Below the pieces are notes generated by a model. That model had not been told where the DNA came from and searched no databases. It saw nothing but the letters and a program-made list of their open reading frames with translations. A stretch of 64,000 nt of DNA from Candidatus Thiothrix putei. GTDB lineage: Bacteria; Pseudomonadota; Gammaproteobacteria; Thiotrichales; Thiotrichaceae. The stretch covers positions 558,001-622,000 of the forward strand of contig CP124756.1 of assembly GCA_029972225.1 (NCBI GenBank), in the 5' to 3' direction. The translations under genes were made by a program, and so were the position numbers. Position 1 is the stretch's first letter. Each line of letters opens with the position of its first letter. Positions 34,101-43,757 of the stretch are shown in pieces.

Positions 34101-35357
34101 ATGACGCTTAATTGGGATAACCCACTTGCCGCGCCCGTGCCACGCACGAACGGCTACCAACCGGCTTTTAGTCTTGACGAAGTGTTTGTTGAAGCAGCTA
34201 CTGTGGAGGTAGATGAAAGTGAGTTCAGTGCAGAAACCCAAGGCGCAGTTAAATCGCCAACGGAGTCGGCGTCGGTTACAACGACGTTAACAGAGACGGC
34301 TTCTACCCATCGTGTGGAAGCCGTTCACGTAGCACCAGAACCTTTCAAGCCTCAACAACCGATCAGCAGCGCTGACAAGCGCGTGGTCAACGGCAGTGGC
34401 GACATCAACCAACTGGCACCGTTCAAATACCCGTGGGCATGGGAATTTTTCCTCAATGCCAACAAAAACCACTGGACGCCGCTCGATATCAATATGGCGC
34501 AGGATGTGCATGACTACCATCACAACCTCAGTCCGGCGGAACGTCACGTGTACGAAAATGTTCTTGCGTACTTGACCACCTCCGACATTCTGGCGATGCG
34601 CAATATCGGTTTGGCGGTCATGGAAAAAATGACAGCACCCGAATTGCAAATTTACCAAGCCCGTCAGGTTTACGAAGAAGCATTGCATACGTGGACTTAC
34701 CAGCATTGCATCGAAACCATTGGTTTGGATCAAGTGGAAATCTACAACCGTTACCGCGTCGTGCCGGAAATCAACGCTAAAATTCAATTGGCAAACCGCC
34801 GTTTAAACGATGCCTTGCGCCACGACATTGACTTGAAAAACCGTGATGACCTGCACAGCTTCGTGATGTCATACACGTTCTTTGCGGGGATTTTTGAAGG
34901 TTGTTGGTTCTACAACGGCTTTTCGCCGATTTTTGCGCTGCAACGTCGTGGCATGATGAAAGGCACGGGTGAGCAATTCCAATACATTATGCGTGACGAA
35001 GTGTTGCACGCTTCCTTCGGTATCCGCGTGGTGCGCCAAATCATGCAGGAAGAAAACGTGACACTCGACCCGCAAGCGGTGCGCGATATGTGGGATGAGG
35101 CGGAAGCAGCCGAAATCAACTATTCCAAGTACATCCTGCCGACCCCGATTTTGGGTTACAGCCAGCAAGATCACCACGAACAGTTCCGCTTTATTGCCAA
35201 TCGTCGGGCGCGTCAGTTAGGCATGGCTGAACCATTTCCCGGTGCGCAAAACGCGCTGCCTTGGTTGGATGAGCAGTCCAATATGCGCAAGGAAAAGAAT
35301 TTCTTTGAAACCCGTGTGACGGAATACCAAACCGGTGGAGCGTTGAAATGGGATTAA
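34101..35357 (+). CDS. nrdB: Class Ia ribonucleotide reductase, beta subunit
   Basis: Di-iron/tyrosyl-radical subunit partnering NrdA. The 418 residues include an N-terminal extension of about 90 residues rich in Glu, Thr and Ser. The conserved core follows: WEFFLNANKNHWTPLDINMAQD, iron ligands in ERHVYENVLAYL, EEALHTWTYQHCIE, and IFEGCWFYNGF and RDEVLHASFGIR. A GGAGAG ribosome site precedes the ATG. It is separated from nrdA by the R-M block. A terminator follows at 35381. Confidence 0.96.
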   Translation: MTLNWDNPLAAPVPRTNGYQPAFSLDEVFVEAATVEVDESEFSAETQGAVKSPTESASVTTTLTETASTHRVEAVHVAPEPFKPQQPISSADKRVVNGSGDINQLAPFKYPWAWEFFLNANKNHWTPLDINMAQDVHDYHHNLSPAERHVYENVLAYLTTSDILAMRNIGLAVMEKMTAPELQIYQARQVYEEALHTWTYQHCIETIGLDQVEIYNRYRVVPEINAKIQLANRRLNDALRHDIDLKNRDDLHSFVMSYTFFAGIFEGCWFYNGFSPIFALQRRGMMKGTGEQFQYIMRDEVLHASFGIRVVRQIMQEENVTLDPQAVRDMWDEAEAAEINYSKYILPTPILGYSQQDHHEQFRFIANRRARQLGMAEPFPGAQNALPWLDEQSNMRKEKNFFETRVTEYQTGGALKWD

Positions 35358-35380
35358 GCCTGTCGATGGCCTAAAATGCA

Positions 35381-35413
35381 AAAAGCCCGGCTGAATTCAA
35401 CCGGGCTTTTTTT
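35381..35413 (+). terminator. Rho-independent terminator after nrdB
   Basis: A 10-bp stem AAAAGCCCGG/CCGGGCTTTT around a 10-nt loop is followed by further T residues. The A-run on the 5' side means it could act for both strands. Confidence 0.9.
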
Positions 35414-35500
35414 ATGCCGTAACGAAAGCAAGGACACCATCCCGAAGAATGATGCCCTTGCTAGGATCGTCAGTGGGATACGTGATTCCCACCTTGAGAA

Positions 35501-35953
35501 TTACTTTGCAGCAGCAGGTGCAGCAACTGGTGCTTGTGGTGCAGCCATTGGCATAGCAGGAGCCATCATTGGAGTGCTACCAGCTTTGGCAGTTTGTGCA
35601 TTGCCAGTCGCATTGCCGTTGCCATCACCGTAGCCATAGCCGTTACCAGCGCCGTACCAGTCACCGTTGCCTTTGCCGTTGGCAGCCATGTCGGTATCCA
35701 TGTTAGTGCGGCCTTTGCCTTTGAAAGTGATAGCGAAATCAACTTCACCGTCAGCGTCGCCTTTACCACGACCCCAGCCGTTTGCGTCGCCATTGCCTTT
35801 GCCGTAGCCAGTGCCATCAGCAGCAGTAGAACCAGTGCCTTGACCAGCAGTGTTAGCAACGCCAGAACCGTTGTCGAAGCCGTCGAAGAATTCAGCAGAA
35901 GCAGCGCCAGAGATAGCGATCAGGGCAGCGAAAGCGATAGCTTGTAATTTCAT
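35501..35953 (-). CDS. Gly/Asn-rich secreted protein, sulfur-globule-protein-like
   Basis: A 150-residue exported protein. I start at MKLQAIAFAALIAISGAASA, a clear signal peptide cleaved after Ala20; an upstream TTG would add six residues. The mature part is very rich in Gly, Asn, Asp and Tyr/Trp with repeated GNG, GYGYGDGNG and GWGRGKGDADG motifs. It ends in an Ala/Pro/Met-rich tail. Composition and export fit sulfur globule envelope proteins of purple and filamentous sulfur bacteria, but no diagnostic motif proves it. It is transcribed opposite to its neighbours, with an own promoter between 35954 and 36125. Confidence 0.55.
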   Translation of the reverse strand: MKLQAIAFAALIAISGAASAEFFDGFDNGSGVANTAGQGTGSTAADGTGYGKGNGDANGWGRGKGDADGEVDFAITFKGKGRTNMDTDMAANGKGNGDWYGAGNGYGYGDGNGNATGNAQTAKAGSTPMMAPAMPMAAPQAPVAAPAAAK

Positions 35954-36125
35954 GTTTAAGTTTCCTAGCAAAGTGATTTATGTGTAAGTTCAGTATGAGA
36001 TAATTCTAATATTAGAATTTCCTAATGTAAAGCGTTTTTTGACGTTTTGTGGAACTTTTTGTAAATCGTCTGACAAACGGGTGTAATGCTGCGAAAATGC
36101 TACGCTTTGTGCCATGAGGAATCCT

Positions 36126-36737
36126 ATGTCTGAGACGTTATCGCGCCTGCGTACCGAGCTGATTGCGGCGGGGCAATTTTTTCATTCGCGTGGCTGGGTT
36201 CCGGCTACTAGCAGTAATTTTTCTGCCCGGTTAGGCGATGCAGAAATCCTCATTACCAGTTCGGGGCAGCATAAAGGCAGGCTGGATGATAATGGGTTTT
36301 TGCGAGCCGATTTGCAGGGTAATGCGTTGGATGCAGGTAAGCGCCCCTCGGCGGAAACGGGCTTGCATACCGTGATGTACCGGCGTGACCCTAGGGCCGG
36401 GTGTGTGTTACATACGCATTCAGTTAATGCAACGGTGCTGTCGATGCGCTTGGCTCAAGTGGTATTCGATGGCTATGAGGTGCAAAAAGCCTTTCCCGGT
36501 GTTGATACGCATGAGAGTCAGGTGGTGATTCCGGTATTCCCGAATAGTCAGGATATTCCCGCGTTGGCAGCGGACGTGGCTGCTTATTTGGATGCAAACC
36601 CGCACACGGTCGGCTATTTAATTCGTGGGCATGGCGTGTATACGTGGGGTGCGACGGTGGCGGATACGCAGCGTCACATTGAGGCGTTAGAATTTTTGTT
36701 TGAATGTGTTTATCGGCAAATGCTATTAGACAGGTAG
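36126..36737 (+). CDS. mtnB: Methylthioribulose-1-phosphate dehydratase
   Basis: Zinc-dependent class II aldolase-like enzyme of the methionine salvage pathway, 203 residues. Family motifs are ATSSNFSARL, ITSSGQHKG, ETGLHTVMYRRDP, the zinc ligands in VLHTHSVNATVLS and the late RGHGVYTWG. I chose ATG 36126 because GAGGAA precedes it at proper distance; ATG 36114 is in frame but has no ribosome site. It is the first of three salvage genes (mtnB-mtnD-mtnC) with 4-bp and 2-bp gaps. mtnA is not in the window. Confidence 0.93.
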   Translation: MSETLSRLRTELIAAGQFFHSRGWVPATSSNFSARLGDAEILITSSGQHKGRLDDNGFLRADLQGNALDAGKRPSAETGLHTVMYRRDPRAGCVLHTHSVNATVLSMRLAQVVFDGYEVQKAFPGVDTHESQVVIPVFPNSQDIPALAADVAAYLDANPHTVGYLIRGHGVYTWGATVADTQRHIEALEFLFECVYRQMLLDR

Positions 36738-36741
36738 AACC

Positions 36742-37284
36742 ATGAGTGAACTGAAAATTTATGCGGATAACAACCCGCAACAGGCTGAAACGTATACCGA
36801 TTACGCCACGATCAGTACCTTATTGCAGGTGCAAGGCGTGCGTTTTGAACGTTGGGAAGCCAATGCACCCTTGTCGGATGCGGCAACGCAAGACGAAGTG
36901 ATTGCCGCGTATCGTGCGGATATTGACCGTTTGATGGCTGAAAACGGTTTCCAGAGCGTGGATGTGGTCAGTTTAACGCCTGATCACCCCGATAAGGCGC
37001 TGTTTCGCCAGAAGTTTTTGAATGAACACACGCACACCGAATACGAAGTACGCTTTTTTGTGGACGGGCAGGGTTTGTTTTACCTGCATCTGGGCGACAA
37101 GGTATACACGGTGTTGTGCGAAAAAGGCGATTTGATCAGCGTGCCAGCGGGTGCAACGCATTGGTTTGATATGGGGGCGAATCCGCGTTTCAAGGCCATT
37201 CGCTTGTTTACCAATCCTGAAGGTTGGGTGGCGAATTTCACGGGTAATGATATTGCGGAGCGTTTCCCGCGTTTGGAGAATTGA
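36742..37284 (+). CDS. mtnD: Acireductone dioxygenase
   Basis: Cupin-fold metalloenzyme that cleaves acireductone with O2, giving ketomethylthiobutyrate and formate with iron (a different product set with nickel). The 180-residue protein has ligands in HTHTEYEVRFF and a later His in VPAGATHWFDMG. Length and motif order are normal. It is 4 bp downstream of mtnB, and mtnC begins 2 bp after its stop. Confidence 0.94.
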   Translation: MSELKIYADNNPQQAETYTDYATISTLLQVQGVRFERWEANAPLSDAATQDEVIAAYRADIDRLMAENGFQSVDVVSLTPDHPDKALFRQKFLNEHTHTEYEVRFFVDGQGLFYLHLGDKVYTVLCEKGDLISVPAGATHWFDMGANPRFKAIRLFTNPEGWVANFTGNDIAERFPRLEN

Positions 37285-37286
37285 GC

Positions 37287-37976
37287 ATGATTAAGGCGAT
37301 ACTCACGGATATTGAAGGCACGACCACTAGCCTGTCATTCGTGAAAGACGTGCTATTTCCCTATGCAGATCAACAGATGCAGGCGTTCGTGGTGGCGCAT
37401 CGCCAAGATCCCACGGTGGCAAAGCTGATAGATGATGTGCGGCTGGAAACCGGCAATGCGGTGTTGTCATTGGCGGAAGCGATTGCGCAATTGCGTCAAT
37501 GGATTGCGGAAGACAAAAAAATTACCCCATTGAAGGCGATTCAAGGCTTGATGTGGGAGGAAGGCTACCGTAATGGCGATTTCACCGGGCATGTGTATGA
37601 AGATGCAGTGCGCCATTTATTGCACTGGCATGAGCTTGGTCTGAAATTGTATGTCTATTCGTCGGGTTCGGTGTATGCGCAGAAGCTGTTGTTCGGTTAT
37701 TCTGATGCCGGTGATTTAACCCCGCTGTTCAGTGGCTATTTCGATACGGCGGTTGGGCATAAGCGCGAGGCTAAATCGTATCAGACGATTGTGGAAGCGC
37801 TTGATTTGTCGGCAAGTGAGATCCTGTTCCTGTCGGATATTGCGGAAGAATTGGATGCTGCCGCGCAAGTGGGTTTAAAAACGTGCTGTCTGGTTCGCGA
37901 AAATCAGCCAACGGCTACCTTGCAGCACCCTTGCGTAAAAAACTTTGATGAGCTGGATGTGATGAGCATCACGTAA
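37287..37976 (+). CDS. mtnC: Enolase-phosphatase E1
   Basis: HAD-family enzyme converting diketomethylthiopentyl-1-phosphate to acireductone in methionine salvage. The catalytic start is LTDIEGTTTSLSFVKDVLFPYA. VYSSGSVYAQKLLFG is motif II and FLSDIAEELDAA the late acidic motif. I chose ATG 37287 with GGAG upstream rather than the TTG at 37281. It is the last gene of the mtn cluster; no obvious terminator follows. Confidence 0.93.
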   Translation: MIKAILTDIEGTTTSLSFVKDVLFPYADQQMQAFVVAHRQDPTVAKLIDDVRLETGNAVLSLAEAIAQLRQWIAEDKKITPLKAIQGLMWEEGYRNGDFTGHVYEDAVRHLLHWHELGLKLYVYSSGSVYAQKLLFGYSDAGDLTPLFSGYFDTAVGHKREAKSYQTIVEALDLSASEILFLSDIAEELDAAAQVGLKTCCLVRENQPTATLQHPCVKNFDELDVMSIT

Positions 37977-38041
37977 TCAGGCTGCATAATATGACTATTA
38001 TTTAAGACAATCATTTTATTTTACTGACGGGCATATCCCCC

Positions 38042-39421
38042 ATGAATATTTTTCCGATTATCCTCGCAGCGGGTCAAGGCACTCGGATGCGTTCCGCTTT
38101 GCCAAAAGTTCTCCACCCGATTGCAGGCAAACCCATGCTGCAACACGTGGTGGATGCTTGTTCTGTGCTGCAACATTGCGAAGTGGCTTGTCACATGGCG
38201 ATTGTGTACGGGCATGGCGGTGAATTGGTGCGTGAACGCATTCAAGGTGAAAACCTGAATTGGGCATTGCAGTCGCAACAAAAAGGCACTGGGCACGCGG
38301 TTAGCCAAGCCATTCATCTGGTTGACAATGATGACGTGGTGTTGATTGCTTACGGGGATGTGCCCTTGATCCGTTCGGCAACCTTGCAACGTTTGGCACA
38401 GGGTTTGTCAAACCATGCCTTGTGTGTGCTGACTACCGAATTGGCAGACCCTAAGGGCTATGGGCGTATCGTGCGCGATGCAGCGGGGCAGGTGCTGGCG
38501 ATTGTGGAAGAAAAGGATGCTGATGAGGCACAACGCCAGATTTGTGAGGTGAATACCGGCTTTATTGCGGCGCGTGGCAGTGATTTGAAGCGTTGGTTGC
38601 AACAATTGACCCCGCAAAATGCCCAAGGTGAATATTACCTGACCGATTGCGTCGGTTTGGCGGTGGCGGAAGGTGGCAGTGTGAATACGGTGCTGTGCCC
38701 TGATCCGGTTGAAGTGGAAGGTGCAAATAACCGTGTGCAATTGGCACGTTTGGAACGTGCTTGCCAGCAACGTCAGGTCGAAAAGCTGATGCTGGACGGT
38801 GTGACCGTGGCTGATCCTGCGCGTTTGGATATTCGCGGCACGGTTGAAACCGGGCAGGATGTATTCCTTGATGTGAATGTGGTGCTCATCGGTAAGGTCA
38901 AGTTTGGCAATAACGTCACGGTGGAAGCGGGTTGCGTGATTCAGGATGCTGAAATTGGCGACAATACGCATATTAAGGCGCACTCGGTGATCGAATCAGC
39001 CGTCATTGCGGAAAATTGCGACATTGGGCCGTTTGCCCGCCTGCGCCCCGGCACAGTTCTTGCTGCAAAAGCTAAGATTGGCAATTTCGTCGAAACCAAA
39101 AAAGCCATCATCGGCAAGGGTAGCAAGGTGAATCACCTGAGCTACATCGGCGATACTGAGATGGGCGACAACGTAAATATTGGTGCGGGCACGATTACCT
39201 GCAACTACGACGGTGCAAACAAACACAAAACCGTCATCGGGGATGGCGTATTCGTCGGTTCTTGCACGCAATTGGTTGCGCCGGTCAGCGTTGGCGACGG
39301 TGCCACGATTGGCGCAGGTTCAACCATTACTAAAGATGCTCCGGCAGGTGAACTCACCTTGTCCCGCGCCAAACAAATGACCTTGAAAGGCTGGCAGCGT
39401 CCAGTGAAGGAGAAAAAATAA
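38042..39421 (+). CDS. glmU: Bifunctional GlcNAc-1-P uridyltransferase / GlcN-1-P acetyltransferase
   Basis: Makes UDP-GlcNAc for peptidoglycan and LPS. The N-terminal pyrophosphorylase domain starts [20 protein letters not shown] and includes TGHAVSQA. The C-terminal left-handed beta helix of hexapeptide repeats runs from about residue 250, with the acetyltransferase segment [13 protein letters not shown]. The 459-residue length is normal. It shares one base with glmS, so supply of substrate and its next steps are coupled. Confidence 0.96.
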   Translation: MNIFPIILAAGQGTRMRSALPKVLHPIAGKPMLQHVVDACSVLQHCEVACHMAIVYGHGGELVRERIQGENLNWALQSQQKGTGHAVSQAIHLVDNDDVVLIAYGDVPLIRSATLQRLAQGLSNHALCVLTTELADPKGYGRIVRDAAGQVLAIVEEKDADEAQRQICEVNTGFIAARGSDLKRWLQQLTPQNAQGEYYLTDCVGLAVAEGGSVNTVLCPDPVEVEGANNRVQLARLERACQQRQVEKLMLDGVTVADPARLDIRGTVETGQDVFLDVNVVLIGKVKFGNNVTVEAGCVIQDAEIGDNTHIKAHSVIESAVIAENCDIGPFARLRPGTVLAAKAKIGNFVETKKAIIGKGSKVNHLSYIGDTEMGDNVNIGAGTITCNYDGANKHKTVIGDGVFVGSCTQLVAPVSVGDGATIGAGSTITKDAPAGELTLSRAKQMTLKGWQRPVKEKK

Positions 39422-41259
39422 TGTGTGGTATTGTCGGCGCAGTTGCGCAACGTCCGGTGGTGGAAATTTTATTGGAAGGCTTACGCCGTCTGGAATACCG
39501 TGGTTATGACTCGGCTGGGGTCGCGGTCATTCGTGACATGGGGGATTTGGTGCGCAGCCGTGCCGTGGGTAAAGTTGCCGCGCTGATGGAGCGTCTTGAA
39601 GGTGAGCCGATTGACGGCAAGCTGGGCATTGCGCACACCCGTTGGGCAACGCACGGCGTGCCAGCCGAACGCAATGCGCACCCGCATTTCAGCGGCGAAT
39701 GGGTCGGTTTGGTGCATAACGGCATTATCGAAAACCACGTTGAATTGCGTAAACGTTTGCAAGATGACGGCTACCGTTTTGATTCGGATACCGATACCGA
39801 GGTCATTGCGCATTTGATCGACATCTTCCGCCGTCAGGGTGTGAGCATGTTGGATGCGGTGATGGCAGCGCGGTGTGAATTGCACGGTGCGTATGCAATG
39901 GCGGTAATTTCGCCGGATGAGCCGGATACGCTGATCGTGGCACGCCAAGGCAGCCCGCTGGTGCTGGGTTTGGGGATTGGTGAAAACTTCATTGGTTCAG
40001 ACATTCAAGCACTGTTACCCGTGACCAGCCGCTTTATCTATCTGGAAAATGGCGATGTGGCGCGGATTACCCGCAAAAAGATCGACATTTTTGACCTGAA
40101 TGGCGAGCGCGTGGAGCGTCCGGTACGTGAGTCGAATGCGTCGATGTGTTCGGCAGAATTGGGCGACTATCGCCATTTCATGCTGAAGGAAATCTTCGAG
40201 CAGCCGCAGTCGGTGACGGGGACATTGGAAAACCGGTTGGCGGGCGATCATGTCTTGCCTGCCTTGCTGGGTGTGCCGGATGCGTTGGAACGCTTGGCGC
40301 AAGTGGAGGAGATTCAAATTCTGGCGTGTGGCACGAGCTACCACGCGGGTTTGGTGGGGCGTTATTGGATTGAGGCGAATACGGATATTCCATGCAACGT
40401 GGAAGTTGCCAGCGAATACCGTTACCGCCGTCAGCCGCCGCGCAAGAACATGCTGTTCGTGACGATTTCCCAATCGGGCGAAACCGCTGATACCTTGGCG
40501 GCATTGGAAAAGATCAAGGAAAACCACGGTGCATTGGCAACGCTGACCATTTGCAACGTGGCGGAAAGCTCCTTAACCCGCGAATCCGATATGTCGCTGA
40601 TGACAATGGCAGGCCCGGAAATTGGCGTGGCATCCACCAAAGCGTTTACGACACAGTTGGTGGCGTTGCAATTGCTGATGGTATTGCTGATGCAAGCCAA
40701 GGGTGCGGATAAAGCCAAGGTCGCGCAGATGGTGGCAGATTTACGCAAATTGCCTGCGCTGATCGAGCAAGCGTTAGACCTGAACCCGAAAATCGAAACA
40801 CTGGCAGAACGTTTCATCGAGAAAAACCACGCGCTGTTTTTGGGGCGTGGCGAACTCTACCCGATTGCGATGGAAGGGGCGCTCAAGCTCAAGGAAATTT
40901 CCTATATCCACGCCGAAGCCTATCCTGCCGGTGAACTCAAGCATGGCCCACTTGCGTTGGTCGATAGCGAGATGCCGATTGTCACGGTAGCACCCAATAC
41001 GGCTTTGTTGGAGAAACTAAAGTCCAATTTGGAAGAAGTGCGTTCGCGCGGTGGTGAGTTGTATGTGTTTGCCGACCGCGAGGCGCATATTGTCGCGGCG
41101 GATAATTTGCATGTGCTGGAAATGCCACACGTCCCTGAAATGCTTGCGCCGATTGTGTACACGATTCCGTTGCAATTGCTCTCTTACCACGTGGCGGTGT
41201 TGAAAGGCACGGATGTGGACAAGCCGCGCAATTTGGCGAAGTCGGTGACGGTTGAGTAG
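39421..41259 (+). CDS. glmS: Glutamine-fructose-6-phosphate aminotransferase (isomerizing)
   Basis: First committed enzyme of hexosamine synthesis, 612 residues. The glutaminase domain begins with the catalytic Cys2 ([13 protein letters not shown]) and has RWATHGVP and HNGIIEN. Two SIS sugar-binding domains follow ([51 protein letters not shown]). It ends with the expected [11 protein letters not shown]. It follows glmU with a TAATG overlap and has a terminator downstream. Confidence 0.97.
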   Translation: MCGIVGAVAQRPVVEILLEGLRRLEYRGYDSAGVAVIRDMGDLVRSRAVGKVAALMERLEGEPIDGKLGIAHTRWATHGVPAERNAHPHFSGEWVGLVHNGIIENHVELRKRLQDDGYRFDSDTDTEVIAHLIDIFRRQGVSMLDAVMAARCELHGAYAMAVISPDEPDTLIVARQGSPLVLGLGIGENFIGSDIQALLPVTSRFIYLENGDVARITRKKIDIFDLNGERVERPVRESNASMCSAELGDYRHFMLKEIFEQPQSVTGTLENRLAGDHVLPALLGVPDALERLAQVEEIQILACGTSYHAGLVGRYWIEANTDIPCNVEVASEYRYRRQPPRKNMLFVTISQSGETADTLAALEKIKENHGALATLTICNVAESSLTRESDMSLMTMAGPEIGVASTKAFTTQLVALQLLMVLLMQAKGADKAKVAQMVADLRKLPALIEQALDLNPKIETLAERFIEKNHALFLGRGELYPIAMEGALKLKEISYIHAEAYPAGELKHGPLALVDSEMPIVTVAPNTALLEKLKSNLEEVRSRGGELYVFADREAHIVAADNLHVLEMPHVPEMLAPIVYTIPLQLLSYHVAVLKGTDVDKPRNLAKSVTVE

Positions 41260-41350
41260 TATTGAGAAATTCTAGCGTAATGGCTCTTTAGTATTGAATC
41301 CCTTCGCTATGGGATTTGTAGCAATAAAAGTACAATCTTATATTCTAATG

Positions 41351-41380
41351 AACCAGCGGCAGTGTCGCTGGTTTCTTTTT
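41351..41380 (+). terminator. Rho-independent terminator after glmS
   Basis: An 8-bp stem AACCAGCG/CGCTGGTT is followed by TTTCTTTTT, 92 bp after the glmS stop and 40 bp before the SulP start. Confidence 0.8.
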
Positions 41381-41419
41381 AGGTAATGCACAGGAATTAG
41401 GTGGGAGGTAAGCATCAAC

Positions 41420-43183
41420 ATGGGTAGCTGGCTAGTGTCACTGCTAAGTGACTGGAAAGAGCGTTTCACGCCTTATATGGGCTGGATTGGTGAATTGAAG
41501 AATCCGACAGTGTTGAAAGCTGATGCGATGGCGGGTTTGACCGTGGCGTTAGTGTTGATTCCGCAGTCAATGGCGTATGCGCAATTAGCAGGCTTACCGC
41601 CTTATATTGGTTTGTATGCTTCCTTTTTGCCGGTCATGGTGGCGGCGATTTTTGGTTCTTCTCGGCAGTTAGGTACGGGGCCGGTCGCGGTAGTTTCATT
41701 GATGTCAGCGGCGGCAATGCAGCCGTATGCGGCAATGGGGCCGGAAACCATGATTGCTTACTCGGCGATGTTGGCGTTGATGATCGGTATTTTCCAAATG
41801 TCGCTGGGCTTATTGCGTCTGGGGGTGTTGGTTGACTTTTTGTCACATCCGGTGGTGGTTGGGTTTACCAATGCCGGGGCGTTAATCATTGCTACCTCGC
41901 AGTTGCCGAAGATTTTTGGGTTGGATGTGAAGGCTGATCAGTTTGAACATGCGTATGAGTTTTGGTGGGCAACCTTGGCAGCACTAACTGATACCAAGAT
42001 GACGACATTGATGATTGGTGCATTTGCGCTGACCACGTTGATGGTTTTGAAAAAATATGCGCCGCGTTTGCCTGGGGTCTTGATTACTGTGGTGGTTACT
42101 ACCGTATTGTCTTGGGCAGTGGATTACAAAGGGATGGGCGGTAGTGTTATTGGCACTATTCCGGAAGGTTTGCCAACGTTTTCAATGCCGAATGTTAGTT
42201 TGGATTTCAAAACCTTGAGTTCCATGATGGTGACGGCGGCTATTATTGGTTTGATTGGTTTCGTTGAGGCAATTTCTATCGCTAAAGCAATGGCATCCCA
42301 AACCCGTCAGCGTTTATCAGCGAATCAAGAATTGGTTGGGCAAGGTTTGTCAAATATCGTGTCGGGTTTCTCCAGCGGCTACGCAGTATCTGGGTCGTTC
42401 TCCCGTTCTGCGGTGAACTTTGCATCAGGGGCAATGACGGGATTCTCCTCGGTGGTTACGGGTTTGCTGGTGGCGTTGACATTGTTGTTCTTGACGCCGT
42501 TGCTGTATCACTTGCCTCAAGCGACCTTGGCAGCGGTGATTATTATGGCGGTGGTTAATTTGATTAAGGTTGCGCCGATTAAGCACGCTTGGAAAGTGGA
42601 GCCGCACGATGGCGTGGTCGCAGTGGTGACGTTTATTGCGACCTTGGCGTTTGCACCGCATTTGGATAAGGGTATTTTGTTGGGCGTGGTATTGTCATTG
42701 GGTTTGTTCTTGTACCGTACCATGAGTCCGAATTTGGTTGAGGTTGCACGCCATGAGGATGGTTCGATGCGTGATGCGGCTGCTCATGGTTTGAAAACTA
42801 GCGATACGGTGGCGGTCTACCGTTTTGACGGGGATTTGTATTTTGCGAATACCGGTTATCTGGAAGGCAAGTTGCTGAATAATGTTGCACAGAAACCTAA
42901 TTTGAAAGTTCTGATTTTGGATATGGAATCCATCGACCAAGTAGATTCGACCGGAGAAGAAATGCTTGAAAAGCTAGCAGATCGCCTCAAGTTTGCGGGT
43001 ATTGAGTTCTATATTGCGCGAACAAAGTTGCGGGTATACGAGGCATTCCAGCGTTCTGGCTTGGCGAAGCACATTGGGGAAGAGCGTTTCTTCCGTGAGC
43101 GTAAATATGCGATCAATTATGCGAAAGAGCAGTTCGGTGATGCCATCGACATTGAGCCGTTTAAGCACTATATGCCTGCTTGA
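41420..43183 (+). CDS. SulP-family anion transporter
   Basis: A 587-residue inner-membrane transporter of the SulP/SLC26 family, probably carrying sulfate, bicarbonate or another anion. The signature GLTVALVLIPQSMAYAQLAGL is near residue 40. PIQLGTG-like SRQLGTGPVAVVSLM and AISIAKAMASQT follow in the membrane part. The C-terminal STAS domain (about 440-560) contains VLILDMESIDQVDSTGEEML. About 11-12 hydrophobic helices are visible. In a sulfur oxidiser sulfate export would make sense, but the substrate is not readable. It has terminators on both sides, so it is a single-gene unit. Confidence 0.9.
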   Translation: MGSWLVSLLSDWKERFTPYMGWIGELKNPTVLKADAMAGLTVALVLIPQSMAYAQLAGLPPYIGLYASFLPVMVAAIFGSSRQLGTGPVAVVSLMSAAAMQPYAAMGPETMIAYSAMLALMIGIFQMSLGLLRLGVLVDFLSHPVVVGFTNAGALIIATSQLPKIFGLDVKADQFEHAYEFWWATLAALTDTKMTTLMIGAFALTTLMVLKKYAPRLPGVLITVVVTTVLSWAVDYKGMGGSVIGTIPEGLPTFSMPNVSLDFKTLSSMMVTAAIIGLIGFVEAISIAKAMASQTRQRLSANQELVGQGLSNIVSGFSSGYAVSGSFSRSAVNFASGAMTGFSSVVTGLLVALTLLFLTPLLYHLPQATLAAVIIMAVVNLIKVAPIKHAWKVEPHDGVVAVVTFIATLAFAPHLDKGILLGVVLSLGLFLYRTMSPNLVEVARHEDGSMRDAAAHGLKTSDTVAVYRFDGDLYFANTGYLEGKLLNNVAQKPNLKVLILDMESIDQVDSTGEEMLEKLADRLKFAGIEFYIARTKLRVYEAFQRSGLAKHIGEERFFRERKYAINYAKEQFGDAIDIEPFKHYMPA

Positions 43184-43201
43184 TAAACGTTAATATCTTT
43201 T

Positions 43202-43229
43202 AAACAGGCCGCTTTTGCGGCCTGTTTGT
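43202..43229 (+). terminator. Terminator after the SulP gene
   Basis: An 11-bp perfect stem AAACAGGCCGC/GCGGCCTGTTT with a TTTT loop starts 19 bp after the stop. A-rich and T-rich arms allow bidirectional use, serving also the convergent gene at 43237. Confidence 0.85.
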
Positions 43230-43236
43230 TAAGGAT

Positions 43237-43581
43237 TCATTCGTCTAAGGCAATCGTAACTGTTTTGTCGACATTAAACTCAACGCGAAACTCAGTGTGT
43301 TTGATGCGTTGATTTTGTTTGACTTCAGCACGGTATTTGCCTGCTGGTAAGTACACAGTACCACTGTGCCTAGGCAATTCTGCGACAGGTTCCTGTTGTT
43401 GATCACCTATATTAAAAATAAACCAATGGGCAGGTGAGAGCACCGATTGATTGTTCATGGTTGCGACTAGGGTTATCCGATTAGCAGAGGCTGGGCTAGT
43501 CAGCGCTAAAGCACATAAACCCGTTGCGATAGCTAGTGCTTTACGTGGGGGAAGTAAAAAACGAAGAACATACAGGGACAT
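43237..43581 (-). CDS. Small secreted protein of unknown function
   Basis: A 114-residue protein with a signal peptide (ALAIATGLCALALTSPASA, about residues 15-33). The mature part is beta-rich: ITLVATMNNQSV, GTVYLPAGKYRAEVKQNQRI and FRVEFNVDKTVTIALDE. This looks like a small Ig- or PEGA-like fold. No cysteine is in the mature region and no family is recognised. It is convergent with the SulP gene and next to the IS607 element. Confidence 0.6.
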   Translation of the reverse strand: MSLYVLRFLLPPRKALAIATGLCALALTSPASANRITLVATMNNQSVLSPAHWFIFNIGDQQQEPVAELPRHSGTVYLPAGKYRAEVKQNQRIKHTEFRVEFNVDKTVTIALDE

Positions 43582-43757
43582 ATCACCCTTCCTACGATAT
43601 TAGTTATTGCTTTGATGCGACAGTATACAGCTAAAAAACTACCACTAATCGTAGTGTAATGCAATTTTTAACCAGTTTCTTTGCATGTAAAGGGATATGG
43701 CCTAGGGTTTGAACAGTTCTATTGAAATATAACTAAATCTACTCTATACTAATCAAT

